From CBDCKR01 sp964572045 (GTDB lineage: Bacteria; Gemmatimonadota; Gemmatimonadetes; Longimicrobiales; Gaopeijiaceae), in the NCBI GenBank assembly GCA_964572045.1, contig CAZNEI010000008.1:1-64000 (forward strand): a stretch of 64,000 nt of DNA, in the 5' to 3' direction. The notes under the pieces are model-generated. The model did no database searches. It was not told where the DNA came from and saw only the letters and a list, made by a program, of their open reading frames with translations. The position numbers were made by a program, and so were the translations under genes. Positions 18,306-26,722 of this stretch are shown here, piece by piece. The stretch's first letter is position 1; every line of letters begins with the position of its first letter.

Positions 18306-19472
18306 ATGCACCGGTACTCTTCCTACGACCCGCCCGAGTACGTGCGATGGGTCCCCAATCCGGACCTCGTCGATCGGTATGAGCAATCCCTCCAAGAGGA
18401 TCCGGACAAGGCCGAGGTGGCCGTCGGCATTGACAAAGCACGGCTGGTGGCGCTGTATCGCGACTTGGTGCTGACGCGCCTGCACGACATCATGCTGAGG
18501 AGGTGGGTCCGGCATGGCGTGCTCTCAAAGGCATGGCTGGGGACCGGCGAGGAAGCCGTCACAGTCGGTTCCGTCTCCGCGCTCGACCGGAACCGAGACG
18601 TGGTTTTTCCGATGGTCCGAAACGCCGGCGCCTGCCTCATGATGGGCATGCCGGTCGCGGACCTCTTCAGGGCCTACCTCGCGACCGCTGACTCTCCCAG
18701 CTGCGGGCGCGACCTGCACGCCGGAGACCCCTCGCTGGGCGTCGTCCCGCCGATCAGCCACATGGGCACGAGCGTGGCGATCATGGCCGGGGTGGCGCTG
18801 GCGTTCAAACGGCGGGGCGAAGATCGTGTCGCCATGACCTGGGTCGGAGACGGAGCGACCCGCACAAGCGCCTGCCACGAGGGGATGAACTTCGCCGCTG
18901 TGCAGGGTGTCCCAGCCGTCATTGTCATCCAGAACAACCAAGTGGCTCTTGGAACCCGGATCGACCGACACTCGGGTGGGGACATCACCCGCTGGCCGGA
19001 AATGTACGGAATTCCCTCATGGACAGCCGACGGGAACAATGTACTGGACGTCCTCGCCGCCACAACGCTGGCCGTCCAGCGATGCCGGGAAGGCCGGGGA
19101 CCCGCTGTGGTTTCGGTCGAGACGTTCCGGATGGGAGGACACGCCACGCACGACGAAACCGAAGCCCGGGCCACTTTCTCGCCGCAGGTGTTCGAGTTCT
19201 GGGGGCGCCGCGATCCCATTGGCCTTCTCGAAGAGTTCATGAAACGGCGAGGGTTTTCCGAGGCCCGACTTCTGTCCGTTGAGGCAGAGGCGGCAGGGGT
19301 CGTGGAGTCGGCCGCAGAGGCCGCTGCGGCGTCCTGCGATCTTCCCCCCGATCCCGAAATGGCGATCTACGAGGGCTTCTCTCAGGAGAGTCGGCAAGCG
19401 GGCTTGCGGTGCCGCTTCGCGGGAGAATTGGGGGCCCGCTGTCCCGAGCGACCCTTGAAGCCGCGCATCTGA
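18306..19472 (+). CDS. thiamine-dependent 2-oxoacid dehydrogenase E1 alpha subunit (PDH/BCDH type)
   Basis: 388 aa. This is the alpha subunit of the alpha2beta2 E1 class used in pyruvate and branched-chain 2-oxoacid dehydrogenases. YRDLVLTRLHDIMLRRWVRHG lies at the N-terminus. The ThDP-binding motif runs from GDGATRT near residue 181 to QNNQ near 209. FRMGGHATHDE lies near 280 in the phosphorylation-loop region. No E1 beta or E2 gene follows; the next gene is an ECF sigma factor. The start lies only about 80 bp beyond the IS21 relic, so its native upstream control may have been altered. Pyruvate versus branched-chain specificity cannot be decided here. Confidence 0.88.
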   Translation: MHRYSSYDPPEYVRWVPNPDLVDRYEQSLQEDPDKAEVAVGIDKARLVALYRDLVLTRLHDIMLRRWVRHGVLSKAWLGTGEEAVTVGSVSALDRNRDVVFPMVRNAGACLMMGMPVADLFRAYLATADSPSCGRDLHAGDPSLGVVPPISHMGTSVAIMAGVALAFKRRGEDRVAMTWVGDGATRTSACHEGMNFAAVQGVPAVIVIQNNQVALGTRIDRHSGGDITRWPEMYGIPSWTADGNNVLDVLAATTLAVQRCREGRGPAVVSVETFRMGGHATHDETEARATFSPQVFEFWGRRDPIGLLEEFMKRRGFSEARLLSVEAEAAGVVESAAEAAAASCDLPPDPEMAIYEGFSQESRQAGLRCRFAGELGARCPERPLKPRI

Positions 19473-19567
19473 CGGGACATATTCATGAGCCAGGGATCAT
19501 TCTTGGCGTGGAGCTTGCCGGCCAAATCGATCGCTGTCACTAGCTAGCGCATCCACTGGAATCGCCC

Positions 19568-20200
19568 ATGGTAGAGTCGAACGGCAGCAAACAGTGTGCG
19601 GCGGACGTCCTCGAGGAGCCCCTCCCTCAGTTAAGCGACGAGGAACTCGTAACGGCTCACCTGAAGGGCCGCGTCGGAGCCTTTGAGAGCCTCTATCACC
19701 GCTACCGGGATCGGTTGATTCACTTCGTCACGCGCAAGACCGGTGACGGTGACAGGGCCCAAGATCTCGTGCAGGAGGCCTTTATCCGAGTAACCCGCCA
19801 CCTCCACCGGTTCGACACAACGAAAAAGTTCTCTACGTGGGTATACACGATCGCCAGCAATCTCTCCAAGAACGAACTCCGCAACCGTTCCCGCAGCCCC
19901 CTCATCCTCTTCCAGCGGCTTACGGGAAACTGGGACGACGATCATCGTCCGCTGCAGTTCGAAGACTTTCGCATGAGGCCTGACGACCTCTACCGAAAGC
20001 GATTTCTGCGGCGGCTCGTCGAGGACACCGTAAGAGAGTTGCCAGAACACCACCGCTTGGTATTCCGACTCCGCGAGCTCGAAGGGAAGAGCTACGAGGA
20101 GATCGCCAAGATCACAGGGGTCAACCTTGGCACGGTCAAGAGCCGGCTCCACCGCGCCAGGAACTCATTCGCGCAACGGATCGAGCCCTACCTCAACTGA
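19568..20200 (+). CDS. ECF-type RNA polymerase sigma factor
   Basis: 210 aa with sigma region 2 (AFESLYHRYRDRLIHFVTRKTGD..AQDLVQEAFIRVTRHL and FSTWVYTIASNLSKNELR) and region 4 (LPEHHRLVFRLRELEGKSYEEIAKITGVNLGTVKSRLHRAR). The linker between them is rather long (RSPLILFQRLTGNWDDDHRPLQFEDF). It directs RNA polymerase to a stress or envelope regulon. No zinc-finger anti-sigma gene follows. Instead a PspA-like coiled-coil gene starts 23 bp after the stop, suggesting an operon. Confidence 0.93.
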   Translation: MVESNGSKQCAADVLEEPLPQLSDEELVTAHLKGRVGAFESLYHRYRDRLIHFVTRKTGDGDRAQDLVQEAFIRVTRHLHRFDTTKKFSTWVYTIASNLSKNELRNRSRSPLILFQRLTGNWDDDHRPLQFEDFRMRPDDLYRKRFLRRLVEDTVRELPEHHRLVFRLRELEGKSYEEIAKITGVNLGTVKSRLHRARNSFAQRIEPYLN

Positions 20201-20223
20201 CCTCGATGGCCCAGGACTAGGGC

Positions 20224-20898
20224 ATGTTCGAGAACCTGCGACGCGCCTTCCGCGAGGCTGTAGACAACTTCAAGGAAGAACTGGGGGCGGATGACGCTTT
20301 GGAGGCCGTAGACCGTATGCTCAGCCAGATGAAGCGCGAAGCCGAGCAAACCAAAGCGGAAACAAAGCGGCTGGAGGCGGCGATTCAGAGTGCGAACGAA
20401 GCGGCCAACACCGAGAAACGCAACGCCCAGACGTGTCGGCGCCGGGAAAGGATGGCTCTCGAGATCGGCGACGAAGAGACCGTGCGGGTCGCCAGAGAGT
20501 ACGTCGCGAAGCACGAGTACCGCCACGGCGTTCTGAAACAGAAGGCTCACGCCCTCGGTGAGGAGCTGGACATGAGGCGCGCGGAGTTTGAGGAGATGAT
20601 CGAGTCGATCAAGGCTGCCGAGAACAGCGGCGCGACGCTCGCTGCCACGGCCCGGCGAGCCTCGGCCCGGAACTCCGTCCACCGAGTGGGGGACTTGTTC
20701 GCGGAAGTCGACCGCATCGCCAGGGAGATCGAAGGGGATGACGCGCGTTTGGAGGCCGAGCGCGAAGCGAATGAGGAGTTGAGCGAAGACGGCCTTCGAG
20801 TCGACCCTCTCGATTCCAGTTCTTCGGCCACGTCGACCTCCACGGATATCGACGCAGAGCTGGAGGCGCTAAAGCGCGCGATGGGGAAGGGCGCCTAA
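20224..20898 (+). CDS. PspA/IM30-like coiled-coil protein
   Basis: 224 aa beginning MFENLRRAFREAVDNFKEELG, an amphipathic helix like those that bind membranes in PspA/Vipp1. The rest is almost wholly charged heptad sequence (roughly residues 25-185). The tail is Ser/Thr-rich and ends in DIDAELEALKRAMGKGA, similar to the closing ELEALK segment of PspA-family proteins. It probably stabilises the inner membrane under stress. Its position directly after an ECF sigma gene fits envelope-stress control. The family call rests on architecture rather than strong motif identity. Confidence 0.6.
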   Translation: MFENLRRAFREAVDNFKEELGADDALEAVDRMLSQMKREAEQTKAETKRLEAAIQSANEAANTEKRNAQTCRRRERMALEIGDEETVRVAREYVAKHEYRHGVLKQKAHALGEELDMRRAEFEEMIESIKAAENSGATLAATARRASARNSVHRVGDLFAEVDRIAREIEGDDARLEAEREANEELSEDGLRVDPLDSSSSATSTSTDIDAELEALKRAMGKGA

Positions 20899-21158
20899 CG
20901 TGGCAGCGGGGGCCGGTCGACGTTTGTCAGATCCGGCTCCAACCCACATCGGCAGCAGACTACTGGCGAACCGGCGGCCTACGCGAGAGGGCAGAAGCAG
21001 GCGATACCGCGCACAATCGAGCCGTGCGCGTGCCCGACGGCCGGGACACTCCTGGCCAGGGCCCGATCTCGCCCAGTAGCGCTGACTTGCGGATCCCTTA
21101 GATTTCCTGTCCAGAGACTCGGGGCAGAGAAACCCATGTTCGACCCTAACGGTGCTCA

Positions 21159-21437
21159 ATGGAGAATTGGATCGGCGTTGCTATTTGGATTGTGATGGGA
21201 GCCTTTGTCGGCCTGCTAGCGCGGATGGTCGTACGACTGCCGGAAGAGACGGTCGGCCACGTTCCGCTCCTCATGGTGCTCGGTGCCAGCGGCGCTGTGA
21301 TCGGAGGCATGCTGGGAGTAGGGATCTTCGAGTTTGAAGAACCCGTTGCCTTGAGTGGCGGCGGCATGGGCGGCGCGCTCGTGCTCTCCGCCCTGATGAG
21401 CCTTGTTTACCGCTGGGGGATACGGGGTCTCATCTGA
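21159..21437 (+). CDS. GlsB/YeaQ/YmgE-type (transglycosylase-associated) small membrane protein
   Basis: 92 aa with three hydrophobic helices: IAIWIVMGAFVGLLARMV-like at residues 5-25, LLMVLGASGAVIGGMLGVGIF at 38-58 and GGALVLSALMSLVYR near 70-85. Glycine-rich helices with the WIVMGAFVGLLAR and GASGAVIGG motifs match the GlsB/YeaQ/YmgE family, usually stress-induced and of unknown mechanism. It follows the ECF-sigma/PspA pair on the same strand after a 260-bp gap in which I see no gene. Confidence 0.75.
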   Translation: MENWIGVAIWIVMGAFVGLLARMVVRLPEETVGHVPLLMVLGASGAVIGGMLGVGIFEFEEPVALSGGGMGGALVLSALMSLVYRWGIRGLI

Positions 21438-21878
21438 CGGCAAGAGTGCACCCTGAGCAGACGAAGGACGGCGTCCGGCGGCTTGGCGCCTCCGCCTCGA
21501 AATCACCCTGGAACCTAGCCAACGGCGGATTCACCCGTTGCCGGCGGCGGTCGGCTTGGTGGCAAGACCGAGGCACCTCCGCGGGCCGACAACCCGCGGT
21601 ATGGCAAAGGATGCCATCGCACCCGCCCCGATCCTCGTTTACCGCTAACAGCCGAATCGCAAATTCAAGGGTCTCGGCACGACTACGTCTCGGGTTGGAG
21701 CGAGAAGATTCGAGAGAGCCGTCCGTGACGACCAAGAGGTCCGCCAACCATCGGAGGGAGTTCCGCGGATTGGCCCTCTTGCACTTGATGTGTGAGGAAC
21801 GAGGGCTTGCTCCGCCCTGGCCCCCCTACGCGGCGGTGGATGAAGGGGCGAAGAGCAAGGACCTGCAGTGTCGACGGC
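21438..21878. other. intergenic region between convergent GlsB-type gene and trpE
   Basis: 441 bp without a recognisable gene; open frames here lack known motifs. A 7-bp stem CCGCGGG (21579-21585) / CCCGCGG (21593-21599) with a 7-nt loop could terminate transcription from either side but has no T tract. Confidence 0.4.
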
Positions 21879-23378
21879 CTAATCCTGCACCACAAGCATA
21901 GCCCCAGCGCGTAGAAGAGCTCGGGCCTTGTTGAGCGTCTCTTCGTATTCGCGACCCGGATCCGAGTCAGCAACGATTCCGGCGCCAGCCTGAACGAAAG
22001 CCGTGCCGTCCTTAACCACGACGGTCCGGATCGTGATCGCCGCGTCCATGGCGCCACCCCCCCAGCTGAAGTGCCCAACGAGCCCAGCGTATGGGCCTCG
22101 CCGGACCGGCTCTAGCTCATCGATGATCTCCATGGCGCGCACCTTGGGAGCCCCCGAGACCGTGCCCGCAGGAAAACACGCGCGAAACACGTCCATCGAC
22201 GACAAGCCCGGACGGAGCTTCCCCTCCACCTGACTGACGAGGTGCATCACATGGGAGTAACGCTCCACGATCATCAGGTCCGGAACGGACACCGAACCAT
22301 ACTCTGCGACGCGCCCCACGTCGTTCCGCCCCAAGTCCACGAGCATCCGGTGCTCCGCTGACTCTTTCTCGTCGGCGACAAGATCGTGTGCCAACGCCCG
22401 ATCCTGCTCGGGGGTTGCGCCCCTGGGGCGGGTACCGGCGACGGGGCGCACCGTCACGATATCGTCCTCGACCCGGACCAAGACTTCTGGCGAACTCCCA
22501 ACCAGGCACAAGCCATCTAGCTCCAAGAAATAGAGGTAGGGCGAAGGATTCAAAGACCGGAGTGCCCGATACAGGTCGAACGCGCCCGCAGGAAGCGCCA
22601 TCTGGAGGCGCTGGCTCAGGACGACCTGGAAGGCGTCACCTGCCGTAATGTAGTCGCGGATCCGCTCCACACCGGCCTCGAACTCCTCTCGACTCATGGT
22701 ACTCGCGAATGTCGGATCTTCACCCGGCTCCGGACCGAGTTCGAGCGGGGGCGGAGGCGACTCCTCGGTCAGTCGAGTCACGAGTTTCCGCGTCTTTGCA
22801 GCCGCATCGTCGTACCGCTTGCGAAGATCCTGATCGTCGGCACCCTCGTCCACTTCGACCGTGGCGATCGCCATGGCGCGGCCAAGCAGGTTGTCGATGG
22901 CCAACACCACATCGATGAACACGAACAAGCCATCCGGAAGGTGTAGATCGTCCGGGGGCGGGTCGGGCAGATGCTCAATCTGTCGCACCACATCGTATCC
23001 GAAGTAACCCACAGCCCCCCCCCAAAGGCGCGGCAAGTCACTGGTCGCCAGCGGCTGGCGCGACCTCAGCCGCCGATCAAGATCAGCCAGAGCGCTGTGA
23101 GTCGGGACGGGTCTCCAACCGTCGCGTGGGGTCCATATCTCGGCCCGATCACCGACTAGCCGCCACGCTTCGGTGGGCTCGCTCCCAAGGAACGTGTACC
23201 GGGCCCATTGTTCGCCCCCAACGACCGATTCAAGGAGGAAGCCGAAGGGAGGGCGTCGGAGCTTGGCATAGGCGGTGACGGCGGTGTCCACGTCGAACAA
23301 GAACTCCCGCCACACAGGGAGGACACCCGTGCGCGTGGCCTGTGCCCGGAACTCATCGAAGCTTGGTTTTAGCTGCAT
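21879..23378 (-). CDS. trpE: anthranilate synthase component I
   Basis: 499 aa from the ATG at 23378 (MQLKPSFDEFRAQA). A longer frame lacks family similarity before that point. It is a chorismate-utilising enzyme making anthranilate, the first step of tryptophan synthesis. The N-terminal domain includes the LLES segment (FGFLLESVVGG) of the Trp feedback site. The catalytic domain has FQVVLSQR, SPEVLVRV, TVRPVAGTRPRG, DEKESAEHRMLVDLGRNDVGRV, FPAGTVSGAPKVRAMEIIDELEP, YAGLVGHFSWGG and VQAGAGIVADSDP. No trpG follows in this window. Aminodeoxychorismate synthase (PabB) is the main alternative, but the TrpE-type N-terminal domain favours trpE. Confidence 0.92.
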   Translation of the reverse strand: MQLKPSFDEFRAQATRTGVLPVWREFLFDVDTAVTAYAKLRRPPFGFLLESVVGGEQWARYTFLGSEPTEAWRLVGDRAEIWTPRDGWRPVPTHSALADLDRRLRSRQPLATSDLPRLWGGAVGYFGYDVVRQIEHLPDPPPDDLHLPDGLFVFIDVVLAIDNLLGRAMAIATVEVDEGADDQDLRKRYDDAAAKTRKLVTRLTEESPPPPLELGPEPGEDPTFASTMSREEFEAGVERIRDYITAGDAFQVVLSQRLQMALPAGAFDLYRALRSLNPSPYLYFLELDGLCLVGSSPEVLVRVEDDIVTVRPVAGTRPRGATPEQDRALAHDLVADEKESAEHRMLVDLGRNDVGRVAEYGSVSVPDLMIVERYSHVMHLVSQVEGKLRPGLSSMDVFRACFPAGTVSGAPKVRAMEIIDELEPVRRGPYAGLVGHFSWGGGAMDAAITIRTVVVKDGTAFVQAGAGIVADSDPGREYEETLNKARALLRAGAMLVVQD

Positions 23379-23483
23379 TGGACCGCGTGCGTCACATGAC
23401 AGGAGCCGCAGAGCGCGGCTTGGAGAACTAATGAGTGGAGCGTCAGAGGGAAAGGTCGGGAGGGTCGTCACCGTCGTGGCACA

Positions 23484-24036
23484 TTGGCCGATGTCCTGGT
23501 TCTTAAGGGCGGCCGCCATCGATCACTCAAGGTCCCCTCACCCCGTCGACCCAGCCGAAGCCGTGTTGGAAGGGGTCGAGGCTTCGCTCGACCAGGCGAG
23601 AGGAAGCTCCACGCTCGCGCACGGACCGCCCGCTGTGACGACCGCGCTTCCAGGAGCGCGCGAAGCTGATCACGAACGCCGGATTCGAAGATGTCGTCGA
23701 GATCGGGCGGCAAGACCGGCCGCAGCCATACGCGCTTGTCGGCCACCGGCTCTGCTGCTTCACCGAAAGGACCGCATCGGCATACAAGGTGAGAATGGGG
23801 CCGGAAGGCAATATCGTGGAGGCGCTCGATGAACGATAGGTGACAGCCTCGTCGAGCCGCTCAAGGGAGCCGAGGCGATCGCAGTCGTGCTCCTGCACTC
23901 CTATGCGAACGCCCAATACGAAGAGAGCGTCGCCGGCGCTCGCTGCGAACTCACCAGCCCGTTGTCCGTCTCCGCCCGGTTGTTCCCCGAGTACCGGGAA
24001 TACAAGCATACGTCCACGGCAATCATAAGCCCCCGA
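23484..24036 (+). pseudogene. decayed hydantoinase A / 5-oxoprolinase N-terminal remnant
   Basis: Pieces of a HyuA-type protein appear in order but in different frames. SLKV-P, then PVDPAEAVLEGVEASLDQA and AHG..AVTTAL occur near 23525-23655. NAGFEDVVEIGRQDRPQPYALVGHR lies near 23673-23750, and VRMGPEGNIVEALDER ends at a stop near 23839. EPLKGAEAIAVVLLHSYANAQYEESVAG and LFPEYREYKHTSTAII then occur near 23855-24030. These match the swivelling N-terminal domain of hydantoinase/oxoprolinase family proteins. Several frameshifts and a stop interrupt it, and the catalytic remainder is missing. It is a dead gene fragment. Confidence 0.72.
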
Positions 24037-24107
24037 GCGGCGCGGCCTTGCCCGGATCACCGCGAAGGGTCACGCACGGTGCTTCGACCGCCGCGTGCGA
24101 GAGAGGT

Positions 24108-24176
24108 GATCCACCTAGAGTCGAGGAAGTCGAGAGGACAGCGGTCGTGTCCGAGTACCGCTCCACTAGGTGGATC
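24108..24176. repeat. perfect 11-bp inverted repeat upstream of the DUF2723 gene
   Basis: GATCCACCTAG (24108-24118) and CTAGGTGGATC (24166-24176) are exact complements separated by 47 nt. The flanks are also partly complementary (GAGG on the left, CCTC on the right). It lies between the hydantoinase remnant and the next gene; an operator or a small-element end are both possible. Confidence 0.55.
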
Positions 24177-24353
24177 CCTCCAAGAGGGTGGCTTACGGCG
24201 GACACCCCGCACTTCCACCTTGAGACACACACACAACAGGACCTCACGACGTGGCGCTTTGAGCGATCAGGGGCGGAGATGCCCTTACCTTCAGTGGTGC
24301 TCTCAGTATGCTATCTTGGAGCCGGTTGGACCGCTCTCTCCCAGAAAGACCAG

Positions 24354-26696
24354 ATGAACCTGAAGGACATCCGACTCACTCCCAGCCGTTCTGCCGGGAA
24401 CGACCGGACGGCCTCGGCCGGACCGGCTTTCGGGGAGCCCCCCTACCGGTGGGCGGCCCTCTCGGCGCTCGGGGTGGGGACCCTGTATGTGTTGACCCTT
24501 GCGCCCACGACGGCCTTCTGGGACACCAGCGAGTACATCGCCACGGGCCACATCCTCGGGATACCTCATCCACCCGGCAATCCGCTGTTTGTGGTGCTGG
24601 CAAGGACTTGGGACATCCTCCTGACGCCGCTAGGGCTCACAGTGGCCACCCACATAAACCTGTTCTCCGCGTTGATGAGCAGCTTGGCCCACGGCCTCTG
24701 GTTCCTGACGCTCTACCACGTCCTGGGGTTTTTCTCGGAATCTCGGCCCGTTCGGCTCCTCGGCGCCCTGGCAGCAACACTGCTCAGTGCTACCGCATTC
24801 ACCGTCTGGAATCAGTCAAATGTGAATGAGAAGGTATATACGGTCTCCCTCTGCACGATCGCGCTATTGACGTGGCTCGCCTTCCGCTGGCGGGAGAACT
24901 TGGGGAAAGGCAGGGACGACAATCTGCTCGTCCTCATGGCGTTCATCCTGGCTCTTTCGGTCGGGAATCATCTGATGGCGTTCCTCGCCGCTCCGGCTCT
25001 CGCCGTGTTCATCCTGCTGATCTCGCCGCGGACCCTTCTCAACTGGCGACTCTATGTGGTTGGAGCGGTCGCCGTGTGCCTTGGCCTCTCCATTCACCTG
25101 TTCCTCCCGCTCCGATCGGCGTTGGATCCCGTCATCAACGAGGCTGACCCCACGTGCTCCAACGTCCGGAGTGCTCTGGCGAGCATCGTCACATGGGGAC
25201 AAGCAGGGTGCGCCGAACTGTCGGCCGCCCTGACCCGTCAGCAGTACGACAAACCCGACCTTCTCCCCCGACTGGCTCCCCTGTGGGCACAGTACGCCAA
25301 TTACCTCCAGTACTTCGACTGGCAGTGGGCGCGGGGGATAGCGGGGTCCGAGACGGTGTTTCCCCTCCCGAGGCTCCCCTTCACCGTCCTCTTCGTCGGG
25401 CTCGGGGCGATCGGAGCGACCCAGCACATCCGTAGGGATCCGGCCTCGGGCCTCTACACGCTGATTCTCTTCGGTACGCTCTCGGTGGGCCTCGTCTTCT
25501 ACCTGAACTTCGAGTACGGCTACTCCTTTGCGTCGCCCACGCCAGGGGTTGACGATCGCGAGGTGCGGGAGCGGGACTACTTCTTCATCGTTGGCTTCTC
25601 TATCTGGGGGCTCTGGGCCGGATTGGGCATTACCGTTCTCTGGCGCCGGTTGGCCAAGCGGCTCGGCGGCTCCTTGCCCCGAGCAGCACCCGTGCTTTGC
25701 CTTGCCCTCCTGCCGCTCCTGTTCAACTGGTCGTGGGCCACCCGAAGGGGCGATTACTCGGCCAGAGATTGGGGCTACAACCTCCTCATGAGCGTCGAAC
25801 CCTACGCCGTGCTCTTCACCAACGGGGACAACGACACCTTCCCCCTCTGGTACCTCCAGGAGGTCGAGGGGATTCGACGGGACGTCACGGTGATCGTCAC
25901 GTCGTACCTCAACACGGACTGGTACACCAAGCAGATCCGGGATCTGACTCGACCCTGCCCAGACGGCGTGGATCCTGAGGCAGACCGGACGAGGATCACT
26001 TGTCAGCGTCCCTACCGGAGGATGACGTCGGTGCCCGCTCTGTACACAAGCAATCGGGCCGAAGCGGAAGCAGTGGGCAAGATCGCGATTGTGACGGACA
26101 CCCCGGTGACCGTACCCGAGAGGGCGATCTTGGCGCTCGACGACACGCTCATCGAGCGGGTTGCGGGCCCGGCGGGCTACGTGAGGGTGGACGAGTCGCG
26201 GGACTTTACGCTTGGCCCCGTGATCGCCCGGCTGGACGGTGGCACGGTGGTCTTCCCTTGGCAACAGTTCGCGTTGGCGCTGATCCAGAACAGCATCGGT
26301 GATCGGCCCATCTACTTCGCGTCCAGTGGCAACGCGGCGCGCTCCTTGGGCCTGGTGCCTTACCTCGTTCGGCAGGGCCTCGCCTTCCGCCTCAACCCCG
26401 GCCCCCCTGACTCAAGCCAGCGCAACGTCCCCATACAGGACCGCGGCATCGTACCCGTGACGGGCCTCTGGCTCGACGAGGAACGGACCCGCACGCTCGT
26501 CGATCAGGTGTTCGTTCATCGGGGGGGCATCCCGGACGCGTGGCCGCACTGGCCGGACCGTTCCACGATCGGCATCCCCAACTATTACGCGTGGACCTAC
26601 GCCGCACTCGTGCATAGTGGGAGGCAGAGGGGCGATCCTGGGGCTGCGGCTCCCTACGAGGAGCGGTTGGCGGCCTGGCAGGCGCTCGCGCGATAG
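24354..26696 (+). CDS. DUF2723-family polytopic membrane protein (glycosyltransferase-like fold)
   Basis: 780 aa from the ATG at 24354 (MNLKDIRLTPSRSAG). Upstream in-frame sequence has no family match and runs through the hydantoinase remnant. The family signature is clear: FWDTSEYIATGHILGIPHPPGNPLFVVLAR near residues 60-90, followed by about 12 membrane helices up to residue 480. A soluble C-terminal part contains LLMSVEPYAVLFTNGDNDTFPLWYLQEVEGIRRDV. DUF2723 proteins are distantly related to PMT/GT-C transferases and are common in Bacteroidota and Gemmatimonadota. The acidic loop Asp/Glu pair (WDTSE) is where GT-C enzymes hold catalytic acids. Donor and acceptor are unknown. Confidence 0.87.
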   Translation: MNLKDIRLTPSRSAGNDRTASAGPAFGEPPYRWAALSALGVGTLYVLTLAPTTAFWDTSEYIATGHILGIPHPPGNPLFVVLARTWDILLTPLGLTVATHINLFSALMSSLAHGLWFLTLYHVLGFFSESRPVRLLGALAATLLSATAFTVWNQSNVNEKVYTVSLCTIALLTWLAFRWRENLGKGRDDNLLVLMAFILALSVGNHLMAFLAAPALAVFILLISPRTLLNWRLYVVGAVAVCLGLSIHLFLPLRSALDPVINEADPTCSNVRSALASIVTWGQAGCAELSAALTRQQYDKPDLLPRLAPLWAQYANYLQYFDWQWARGIAGSETVFPLPRLPFTVLFVGLGAIGATQHIRRDPASGLYTLILFGTLSVGLVFYLNFEYGYSFASPTPGVDDREVRERDYFFIVGFSIWGLWAGLGITVLWRRLAKRLGGSLPRAAPVLCLALLPLLFNWSWATRRGDYSARDWGYNLLMSVEPYAVLFTNGDNDTFPLWYLQEVEGIRRDVTVIVTSYLNTDWYTKQIRDLTRPCPDGVDPEADRTRITCQRPYRRMTSVPALYTSNRAEAEAVGKIAIVTDTPVTVPERAILALDDTLIERVAGPAGYVRVDESRDFTLGPVIARLDGGTVVFPWQQFALALIQNSIGDRPIYFASSGNAARSLGLVPYLVRQGLAFRLNPGPPDSSQRNVPIQDRGIVPVTGLWLDEERTRTLVDQVFVHRGGIPDAWPHWPDRSTIGIPNYYAWTYAALVHSGRQRGDPGAAAPYEERLAAWQALAR

Positions 26697-26722
26697 CGTT
26701 CGGAGCGGCGCGGCGCGTCAGC

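Noticed and set aside
21446..21901. 151-codon plus-strand open frame before trpE
   Set aside because: It overlaps the trpE end, has no ribosome site and no family similarity that I recognise.
24864..26264. 466-codon minus-strand open frame inside the DUF2723 gene
   Set aside because: Antisense to a gene with clear signature motifs; Gly/Arg/Glu-rich composition typical of shadow frames.
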